Of a stretch of DNA of 60,773 nt, positions 55,044-60,773 are shown piece after piece. A program made the position numbers and the translations under genes. The number at the start of each line of letters is the position of its first letter. Position 1 is the first letter of the stretch. The stretch is from Pseudomonas taeanensis MS-3 (GTDB lineage: Bacteria > Pseudomonadota > Gammaproteobacteria > Pseudomonadales > Pseudomonadaceae). The stretch lies in the NCBI RefSeq assembly GCF_000498575.2, contig NZ_AWSQ01000001.1, positions 1,634,034 through 1,694,806 of the forward strand. The letters are read 5' to 3'. The notes under the pieces were generated by a model. It worked only from the letters and a program-made list of their open reading frames with translations. It did not search any database and was not told the origin of the DNA.

Positions 55044-55382
55044 ATGAGACACTCACTGGTTACCTGTCACAACTGTGGCAAAGCGATGGTTCCGAGAGCG
55101 ACATATAGCCGTGGTTTCTGGGGTTATTCGCCTTCTTCAAATCACTGTCCCTTTTGCATGAGTGAGAACTGGCACGGCGGAAGTCCAGGGTTAGGGGCTC
55201 GGCTGTTTGCGTTGGTTGGTCTGGCTTTGGGTATTCTGGCCTGTGTCTTGATGGGAGCGCTTTTGTTCAAAGTGCAGTGGTGGCTAAGCATTGAAGGGCA
55301 ATGGCCTCTATTGACCCTTGTAACCTGCGCGGTGTCGGGTTTTGCAGGATATCGTTTTTACAACTGGTTTGTGGATTGCTGA
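55044..55382 (+). CDS. Small zinc-ribbon membrane protein
   Basis: A 112-residue protein starting at 55044 (GAGGTGCGGT before ATG). It has a four-Cys zinc ribbon CHNCGK...HCPFC (residues 8-42) and two hydrophobic helices (LFALVGLALGILACVLMGAL, about 54-73, and LLTLVTCAVSGFAGYRFY, about 86-103). No family name is recognised. It lies alone between an IS5 element and an IS3 remnant, so it may be a leftover of a former gene group. Confidence 0.55.
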   Translation: MRHSLVTCHNCGKAMVPRATYSRGFWGYSPSSNHCPFCMSENWHGGSPGLGARLFALVGLALGILACVLMGALLFKVQWWLSIEGQWPLLTLVTCAVSGFAGYRFYNWFVDC

Positions 55383-55461
55383 CGACGTGGTAATTCCACT
55401 GAGGGACGATAGGTAGGCGTCGCGACATCCCTGCCAATTCCGACCATCCCGGGGCCGACCA

Positions 55462-55692
55462 CTACATGACAGGCGCAGCAGAGATGCCGAAGCTTTCTGC
55501 CGCTGCGTTGTCACGGCTATTACGGCGCCGACTCATGTTGCCGAGCAGATTGCTGGCCTTCATGAAACTCTGCCAATCGAAGCTGTTGAGCTGACGCCCT
55601 TGATCGGAATGCACCATCACTTCCTGCTTCGGCTTAAGAGGCCAAACAGCCATCAGCAAGCAGGCTAAATCAAGGTACACCCTGATTAGCAA
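55462..55692 (-). pseudogene. Fragment of an IS3-family transposase (OrfB)
   Basis: Only the middle of the integrase core remains: EVMVHSDQGRQLNSFDWQSF.. and MSRRRNSRDNAAAESFG, matching the VHSDQGSQ and MSRRGNCxDNAxAESFF blocks of IS3/IS150-type OrfB. The flanking halves are missing. It is not from the same IS as the one at 231-1427, whose motif reads RSDNGPEY. Confidence 0.8.
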
Positions 55693-55853
55693 TGAACCTC
55701 AGGCCACGCCATCGCATGTCGGCCGGGGACCACAGCACGGCGATTTTCTGGCTCACCGTGCCAAACAACTGCGGGTAAACCCGTAATTTCCACCTTCCGG
55801 TCCGTTCGCGAAGGATCGCTGGCAGTAGTAGCTGAGGATCATTGCTAATCAGG
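55681..55853. repeat. 173-bp segment with 22-bp inverted terminal repeats
   Basis: The first 22 bases (55681-55702, from CCTGATTAGCAATGA) and last 22 (55832-55853) are inverted copies with one mismatch. The interior has no gene. It looks like a miniature inverted-repeat element or the joined ends of a deleted transposon, right next to the IS3 fragment. Confidence 0.6.
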
Positions 55854-55861
55854 AGGGAAAT

Positions 55862-56350
55862 TCATACTGCTCCTGCTTCGACAAGGTTTTGGATGATAGC
55901 CAGCATAGCCCGGTGCACGGTTTTGATTTCGCTTTCGGATAGCCCTCGAACTGCGATTTCGTTAAGTTCTTCGGCTATTGGGATCAGGACATGTTTCAGT
56001 TCTCGGCCCTTAGGGGTTAGGTAGATGTGCACTTTCTTGCGGTTGCCATCCTCGAACCGGCGCTCTATCAGGCCCAGTGCCTCCATGGCTTTGAGGGCGG
56101 TGAAGGTGGTCGGTTCCATGAGGCCCACCTGATCGCTCAACTCACGTTGAGTCAGCCCTTCAGTAACCCACAGCACACGTAAAAATGCCCAGTGCCCAAA
56201 GCTTACGGAGTGTTCGCTGAGGCGGGTCTGCATGCTCTTGGTGAGTACTCGCGCAGCATCCCTGATTAGGTGCGCCAGACGGTCATCAGGCACCTCTTCG
56301 CGCCAGTGGCGTAATACTGGATGTGCTGTGTGGTCGTCTTTTTGTTTCAT
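55862..56350 (-). CDS. MarR-family regulator
   Basis: A 162-residue MarR protein with the winged HTH at about 65-125 (LTQRELSDQVGLMEPTTFTA, then the wing RFEDGNRKKVHIYLTPKG). It is upstream of nadC in the lower meta-cleavage group. Two similar sites, one in its own promoter region (56416-56433) and one before nadC (57586-57603), suggest autoregulation and control of nadC and the dehydrogenase operon. The MarR-type NbaR controls 2-nitrobenzoate genes in Pseudomonas in a like setting. Confidence 0.9.
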   Translation of the reverse strand: MKQKDDHTAHPVLRHWREEVPDDRLAHLIRDAARVLTKSMQTRLSEHSVSFGHWAFLRVLWVTEGLTQRELSDQVGLMEPTTFTALKAMEALGLIERRFEDGNRKKVHIYLTPKGRELKHVLIPIAEELNEIAVRGLSESEIKTVHRAMLAIIQNLVEAGAV

Positions 56351-56415
56351 TCGAATTATCCATCTTCAGCCTGGGGCGTAGTGCTTCCTGGCCATGCTGT
56401 ATGTGAGAGCCTTTC

Positions 56416-56433
56416 AGGTTAGACATCTAGATG
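56416..56433. promoter_or_regulatory. MarR operator candidate near marR
   Basis: The site holds TTAGACATCTA, identical over 11 bases to the reverse complement of the palindrome at 57586-57603, and agrees with it at 13 of 18 positions. It lies 66 bp upstream of the marR start. Confidence 0.55.
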
Positions 56434-56558
56434 AACTGCCAGCCAGTCCTGCTCAGTCGGTCAAGTCGGATAGTCTTGCAACGCTCTTCGGGCTAGTGAG
56501 GTGCATTAAGTCAGTGATGTTCCCAGGGCTCCATGAAAGCGAAGGAGTGCCCTTTCAG

Positions 56559-57407
56559 TCAGCTCGTCAAACGCATCGATAGATCAACAGCCGTAACGTC
56601 TTTGGTTATGGTGCCAAGGGAGATGTAATCCACACCGGTTTCGGCGATGGCCCTCAGGGTTGCTTCGGTCACTCCGCCCGAGGCTTCCAGTTTGGCCCTG
56701 CCGGCGGTGATTTCAACGGCTCGGCGAATATCTTCAAGGCGCAGATTGTCGAGCATGATCATCTCGGTATCTGTGGTGAGCGCCAATTGCAGCTCAGCCA
56801 GTGTCTCCACCTCTACTTCAATCGGTTTTCCCGGGTATAGCTTCCTGGCAGTGGCGACTGCTTGGGCGATGCCGCCGCAGGCCGCGATATGGTTTTCCTT
56901 TATCAGGAAGGCGTCGTAGAGGCCAAAACGGTGATTGTGACATCTGCCGCGGGTGACAGCGTATTTCTCTGCCATCCGCAGTCCGGGAAGCGTTTTTCGA
57001 GTATCGAGCAATTTCACCGGGGTATCTGCGATCAGGGTGTGAAAGTAGTCACAGCGGGTGGCCACTCCGGACAAGAGTTGCAGGAAATTGAGCGCCGTGC
57101 GCTCGGCGCTCAACAACGCTCTAGCAGGACCCGTTGCCCGGAGCAATTCCTCACCGGGTTCTACCTGCTCGCCGTCTGTTACATGCCACTCGATCATTAC
57201 ACGAGGATCGATCTGGCGGAAAACCTCATGTGCCCAGGCAGTCCCGCAGATGACGGCCTTCTCACGGCTGATCACTCGTGCATCTGCCATTTTTTCGGCT
57301 GGAATTAACTGTGCGGTGATATCGCCATAGCCCATGTCTTCGGCGAGGGCTGCTCGTACATTTTCCTGAATTACCCCAGTCAGTTGGTCGAGACGGGTGT
57401 TGTACAT
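56559..57407 (-). CDS. nadC: Nicotinate-nucleotide pyrophosphorylase (carboxylating)
   Basis: A 282-residue QPRTase with the family blocks [40 protein letters not shown] and [19 protein letters not shown]. It turns quinolinate and PRPP into nicotinate mononucleotide. It sits in a catabolic group rather than with nadA/nadB. A second nadC beside meta-cleavage genes could remove quinolinate, which forms spontaneously from aminocarboxymuconate semialdehyde when 3-hydroxyanthranilate is broken down. This link is inference. Confidence 0.9.
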   Translation of the reverse strand: MYNTRLDQLTGVIQENVRAALAEDMGYGDITAQLIPAEKMADARVISREKAVICGTAWAHEVFRQIDPRVMIEWHVTDGEQVEPGEELLRATGPARALLSAERTALNFLQLLSGVATRCDYFHTLIADTPVKLLDTRKTLPGLRMAEKYAVTRGRCHNHRFGLYDAFLIKENHIAACGGIAQAVATARKLYPGKPIEVEVETLAELQLALTTDTEMIMLDNLRLEDIRRAVEITAGRAKLEASGGVTEATLRAIAETGVDYISLGTITKDVTAVDLSMRLTS

Positions 57408-57850
57408 GGGTGGGTCTCCAGAGTGTTTGAGGCGCTATGGGGCCTCTGGCGTGCTGTTCTATGCGCGACGCGAGCGGCGATTAGCAGTCTGAGCCGTGGC
57501 GTTCGCTCCATGACACTCCGGCCGCTCATCCATGCACCGCTTGAAAGGGCTTGACAGTCTGCTGGAGTAAGTATCTTATAGATCTAACTTAGATGTCTAA
57601 GTTTATATTTCACAAGCGGGCAACCAAGAGCAGAAAGGGGGGGTAGCGGCCTTCCTGTCTGAAGCGCTTGGCTTTGTAGCAGGTGAGATGGAATTCAAGC
57701 GGGAGCTACCAATCACGTAGGTAGCTATGTGGTCGTGACGAGAAAATTCATAAATAAAATTAATTTTCACATAGTGAGATTTTTGCTGGTACTGGGCTCT
57801 CTGACTGCTGTCTGGGAGCCAGTCGAGGCGCGTAGGTAATGGAGTTGGTG
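57408..57850. other. 443-bp divergent promoter region, nadC and aldehyde dehydrogenase
   Basis: No gene is seen. It contains the MarR-type palindrome at 57586-57603, an AT-rich stretch before it and a second AT-rich run at 57740-57770 that may be the dehydrogenase promoter. Confidence 0.5.
57586..57603. promoter_or_regulatory. MarR operator candidate (perfect palindrome)
   Basis: AACTTAGA-TG-TCTAAGTT is an 18-bp palindrome in the nadC/aldehyde dehydrogenase gap, 179 bp before the nadC start and about 250 bp before the dehydrogenase start. MarR proteins typically bind such 16-20-bp palindromes. Confidence 0.72.
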
Positions 57851-59311
57851 ATGCATGAGATCAAGCACTTTATCAATGGCGAGTATGTTGCCTCGCAGAG
57901 CGGTCACACTTTCGAGGATATCAATCCCGCTAACGGCGAAGTGATTGCGAAGGTACACGAGGGCGGCCAGGTCGAGATCGATGCCGCCGTGACCGCTGCC
58001 CGTGACGCTTTGGGCGGTGAGTGGGGGCGCATGCCCGTGGCCGAGCGCATGGCGCTGCTGCACAAGGTGGCCGACGGTATCAATGCCCGCTTCGACGAGT
58101 TCCTTGAGGCCGAGTGTCTGGACACCGGCAAGCCAAAATCGCTGGCTGCACACATCGATATTCCGCGCGGCGCGGCCAACTTCAAAGTCTTCGCCGACCT
58201 GGTGAAGAACGTGCCCTGCGAGAGCTTCCAGATGGACACGCCGGATGGCAGCGGCGCCCTCAACTACGCCTTGCGCCGGCCGCGCGGGGTTATCGCAGTC
58301 ATCGCGCCATGGAATCTGCCGCTGCTGCTGATGACCTGGAAGGTCGGCCCGGCACTGGCCTGCGGCAACACCGTGGTGGTCAAGCCCTCTGAAGAGACAC
58401 CGCACACCGCTGCGCTGCTCGGCGAAGTGATGAACGCCGCCGGCATTCCCAAGGGTGTCTACAACGTGGTCCACGGTTTCGGACCGGACTCGGCCGGCGA
58501 GTATCTGACTCGTCACCCCGGCGTTAATGGAATCACCTTCACCGGCGAGACGCGCACCGGCTCGGCGATCATGAAGGTCGCCTCCGATGCCATGCTGCCA
58601 GTGTCCTTGGAGCTGGGAGGCAAGAATGCCGCGGTGGTGTTTGCCGATGCCGATCTGGACAAGGCGATCGAAGGCACCATGCGTTCGGCCTTCGCCAACT
58701 GCGGTCAGGTTTGCCTGGGCACTGAGCGGGTCTACGTCGAGCGGCCGATTTTCGAGGCCTTCGTCCAGCGCCTGAAGGAAGGCGCTGAACAGTTGCGCAT
58801 GGGCTGGTGGGAAGAGTCGGGCGTGAGCTTCGGCCCGCTGATCAGCCACGAGCACCGCGACAAGGTCCTCTCCTATTACGACAAGGCTCGCGCCGCTGGC
58901 GCCATCGTGGTGACCGGTGGCGGCGTTCCGCAGATGCCGGAAGCGCTGGCCAGTGGCGCGTGGGTGCAACCGACGATCTGGACCGGATTGCCGGAAGACT
59001 CCGCGGTGGTCCGCGAAGAAATATTCGGGCCCTGCTGTCACATCCGGCCGTTCGATAGCGAAGAAGAAGTTATCCGCCTGGTCAACGACACGCCCTACGG
59101 CTTGGCCGCGGCGCTGTGGACCGAGAACCTCTCACGTGCCCACCGCGTCGCCCCGCAGATTGAGGTCGGCCTGTGCTGGGTGAACAGCTGGTTCCTGCGC
59201 GATCTACGCACGCCTTTCGGTGGCAGCAAGCAATCGGGTATCGGCCGCGAAGGCGGCGTTCATGGGCTCGAGTTCTACAGCGAGCTGTCGAATATCTGCA
59301 TCAAATTGTGA
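57851..59311 (+). CDS. 2-hydroxy-/2-aminomuconic semialdehyde dehydrogenase
   Basis: A 486-residue NAD-dependent aldehyde dehydrogenase. ATG 57851 (after GGAGTTGGTG) gives the DmpC/XylG length; an earlier ATG adds four residues. The catalytic Cys is in NCGQVCLGTERV, the Glu in VSLELGGKNAA; PWNLPLLLMTWKVGPAL and HIDIPRGAANFKVFADL match the muconic semialdehyde dehydrogenases. It oxidises 2-hydroxymuconic semialdehyde (DmpC) or 2-aminomuconic semialdehyde (AmnC/NbaE) to the acid. These two cannot be told apart by eye; nadC nearby favours the amino version slightly. The next genes dmpE and dmpF continue the same path. Confidence 0.93.
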   Translation: MHEIKHFINGEYVASQSGHTFEDINPANGEVIAKVHEGGQVEIDAAVTAARDALGGEWGRMPVAERMALLHKVADGINARFDEFLEAECLDTGKPKSLAAHIDIPRGAANFKVFADLVKNVPCESFQMDTPDGSGALNYALRRPRGVIAVIAPWNLPLLLMTWKVGPALACGNTVVVKPSEETPHTAALLGEVMNAAGIPKGVYNVVHGFGPDSAGEYLTRHPGVNGITFTGETRTGSAIMKVASDAMLPVSLELGGKNAAVVFADADLDKAIEGTMRSAFANCGQVCLGTERVYVERPIFEAFVQRLKEGAEQLRMGWWEESGVSFGPLISHEHRDKVLSYYDKARAAGAIVVTGGGVPQMPEALASGAWVQPTIWTGLPEDSAVVREEIFGPCCHIRPFDSEEEVIRLVNDTPYGLAAALWTENLSRAHRVAPQIEVGLCWVNSWFLRDLRTPFGGSKQSGIGREGGVHGLEFYSELSNICIKL

Positions 59312-59344
59312 GTCGGCGCCTGACGCGACCAAAGGGGAACTGGT

Positions 59345-60130
59345 ATGGAAAAAAATATGATCAACGAGCTCGGCGACGAGCTGTACCAGGCGATGCTCAA
59401 CCGTGAGGCGATTGCGCCGCTGACCGAACGCGGGTTTGCCATCGGCATCGACGACGCCTACCACATCTCCCTGCGCATGCTCGAACGCCGGCTGGCCGCC
59501 GGCGAGCAGATCATCGGCAAGAAGATCGGCGTCACCAGCAAGGCGGTGCAGAACATGCTGGGCGTGTATCAGCCGGACTTCGGTTACCTGACCGACGCCA
59601 TGGTGTTCAACAGCGGCGAGGCCGTGCCGATCAGCCAGCGGCTGATGCAGCCCAAGGCCGAGGGCGAGATCGCCTTCATCCTCAAGAAGGACCTGATCGG
59701 CCCCGGGGTGACCAACGCCGACGTGCTGGCCGCCACCGAGTGCGTGATGCCCTGCTTCGAGATCGTCGATTCGCGCATCCGCGACTGGAAAATCAGGATC
59801 GAGGACACGGTGGCGGACAACGCCTCCTGCGGCCTGTTCGTGCTCGGCGACACGGCGGTGTCGCCACGCCAGGTCGACCTGGTCACCTGCGGCATGCTGG
59901 TGGAGAAGAACGGCCAGTTGCTCAGCACCGGCGCCGGCGCCGCGGCCCTGGGTTCGCCGGTCAATTGCGTGGCCTGGCTGGCCAACACCCTGGGCCGCTT
60001 CGGCATTCCGCTGAAGGCCGGTGAAGTGATCCTCTCCGGTTCGCTGGTACCCCTGGAGCCGGTCAAGGCCGGCGACTTCATGCGCGTCGAGATCGGCGGC
60101 ATCGGCAGCGCCTCCGTACGCTTCACCTGA
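59345..60130 (+). CDS. dmpE: 2-oxopent-4-enoate hydratase
   Basis: A 261-residue member of the FAH-like hydratase/decarboxylase family, matching DmpE/MhpD ([50 protein letters not shown]). It adds water to 2-oxopent-4-enoate to give 4-hydroxy-2-oxovalerate, needing Mg or Mn. AGGGGAA precedes the ATG. The gene is clearly richer in G+C at third positions than the dehydrogenase before it, suggesting a different recent history. Confidence 0.94.
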   Translation: MEKNMINELGDELYQAMLNREAIAPLTERGFAIGIDDAYHISLRMLERRLAAGEQIIGKKIGVTSKAVQNMLGVYQPDFGYLTDAMVFNSGEAVPISQRLMQPKAEGEIAFILKKDLIGPGVTNADVLAATECVMPCFEIVDSRIRDWKIRIEDTVADNASCGLFVLGDTAVSPRQVDLVTCGMLVEKNGQLLSTGAGAAALGSPVNCVAWLANTLGRFGIPLKAGEVILSGSLVPLEPVKAGDFMRVEIGGIGSASVRFT

Positions 60131-60149
60131 TCGAGCAGAGGACAAACCC

Positions 60150-60773
60150 ATGAGCAAGAAACTCAAGGCGGCCATTATCGGCCCCGGCAATATCGGTACC
60201 GATCTGGTGATGAAGATGCTCCGTTCCGAGTGGATCGAGCCGGTGTGGATGGTCGGCATCGACCCTAGCTCCGACGGCCTGGCGCGCGCCCGCGAATTCG
60301 GCATGAAGACCACTTTTGAGGGCGTCGACGGCCTGCTGCCGCACGTACTCGACGACGACATCCGCATCGCCTTCGACGCTACCTCGGCCTATGTGCATGC
60401 CGAAAACAGCCGCAAGCTCAACGCGCTGGGCGTGCTGATGGTCGACCTGACCCCGGCGGCCATCGGCCCCTACTGCGTGCCACCGGTCAACCTCAAGCAG
60501 CACGTCGGCCGCCTGGAAATGAACGTCAACATGGTCACCTGCGGCGGCCAGGCCACCATCCCCATGGTCGCCGCGGTGTCCCGCGTGCAGCCGGTGGCCT
60601 ACGCCGAGATCGTCGCCACCGTCTCCTCGCGCTCGGTCGGCCCGGGCACGCGCAAGAACATCGACGAGTTCACCCGCACCACCGCCGGCGCCATCGAGCA
60701 GGTCGGCGGCGCCCGGGAAGGCAAGGCGATCATCGTCATCAACCCGGCTGAGCCGCCGCTGATGATGCGCGAC
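60150..60773 (+). CDS. dmpF: Acetaldehyde dehydrogenase (acetylating), cut by window edge
   Basis: The open frame starts at ATG 60150 (AGAGGACAAACCC upstream), 19 bases after dmpE, and runs off the window after 208 codons with no stop. The NAD motif [18 protein letters not shown] is at the N-terminus, and the catalytic Cys is in [17 protein letters not shown]. It turns acetaldehyde into acetyl-CoA and normally works in a complex with the aldolase DmpG, which should follow beyond the edge. Confidence 0.95.
   Translation, partial: MSKKLKAAIIGPGNIGTDLVMKMLRSEWIEPVWMVGIDPSSDGLARAREFGMKTTFEGVDGLLPHVLDDDIRIAFDATSAYVHAENSRKLNALGVLMVDLTPAAIGPYCVPPVNLKQHVGRLEMNVNMVTCGGQATIPMVAAVSRVQPVAYAEIVATVSSRSVGPGTRKNIDEFTRTTAGAIEQVGGAREGKAIIVINPAEPPLMMRD

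Noticed and set aside
57767..59041. 424-codon frame on the minus strand opposite the aldehyde dehydrogenase
   Set aside because: It is His/Gly/Val-rich antisense shadow of a clear aldehyde dehydrogenase gene and has no domain pattern.
59204..60367. 387-codon minus-strand frame opposite dmpE and dmpF
   Set aside because: High GC3 on the plus strand removes stops from the antisense frame; the plus-strand genes are unmistakable.

Overview
The window looks like a chromosomal or integrative-element segment of a Pseudomonas-type gammaproteobacterium. The protocatechuate genes, PobA, the HBM-type chemoreceptor and the GC-rich codon use all fit Pseudomonas. This is inference from gene content, because no rRNA or other phylogenetic marker is present. 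The window is mostly an aromatic-compound catabolic island with mobile DNA at the left edge and around 45-56 kb.

Layout. (1) 0.2-1.4 kb: an IS3-family element with a nonsense mutation in orfB. (2) 1.5-9.4 kb: an exported unknown protein, an extradiol ring-cleavage dioxygenase with an alpha/beta C-C hydrolase, a chemoreceptor, a NodD-type LysR regulator and a divergent FAD monooxygenase. (3) 9.5-17.1 kb: a set typical of degraders of hydrophobic compounds (DUF1302 outer-membrane protein, DUF1329 periplasmic protein, Ycf48/BNR propeller, MMPL/RND exporter), interrupted by a dead LysR gene. (4) 17.3-28.9 kb: MFS carrier, nitroreductase-fold reductase, SDR, TetR with operator, VanA-type Rieske oxygenase, an SDR/HisD-like dehydrogenase/AhpD-like operon facing a LacI regulator across a perfect palindrome, a second VanA-type oxygenase with AraC regulator, and a Rieske ferredoxin. 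(5) 29-36.2 kb: SMP-30 lactonase, FAH-family hydrolase, DenD-like dehydrogenase, cyclase-family hydrolase, another NodD-type LysR, amidohydrolase, GlcG-like and SnoaL-like proteins, then a broken third Rieske oxygenase. (6) 37.4-44.9 kb: pobA/pobR, pcaQ and pcaHGBDC, i.e. 4-hydroxybenzoate to beta-ketoadipate enol-lactone and on to beta-ketoadipate. (7) 44.9-53.4 kb: mobile backbone with a DUF2384 protein bounded by degenerate 55-bp repeats, mobC, a MOBP-like relaxase with an embedded second gene, two related tyrosine recombinases, and a short sequence matching a tmRNA 3' end. (8) 53.5-55.9 kb: an IS5-type element with CTAG duplication, a small membrane protein, an IS3 remnant and a 173-bp element with terminal inverted repeats. 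(9) 55.9-60.8 kb: MarR regulator, nadC, and the start of a lower meta-cleavage operon (semialdehyde dehydrogenase, 2-oxopent-4-enoate hydratase, acetaldehyde dehydrogenase cut by the window edge).

How it may work together (inference). The outer-membrane, periplasmic and RND genes point to a poorly soluble substrate. Two Rieske oxygenases of the O-demethylase type, a class A monooxygenase, an extradiol dioxygenase, a C-C hydrolase, lactonase and amidase-like hydrolases would strip and open one ring, leaving a benzoate-type fragment for pobA and pcaHGBDC. Regulators of five families (LysR, TetR, LacI, AraC, MarR), several with visible palindromic operators, suggest that the island was assembled from separate modules. 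I cannot name the substrate; a methoxylated flavonoid, stilbenoid or lignan-like plant phenolic is a reasonable hypothesis.
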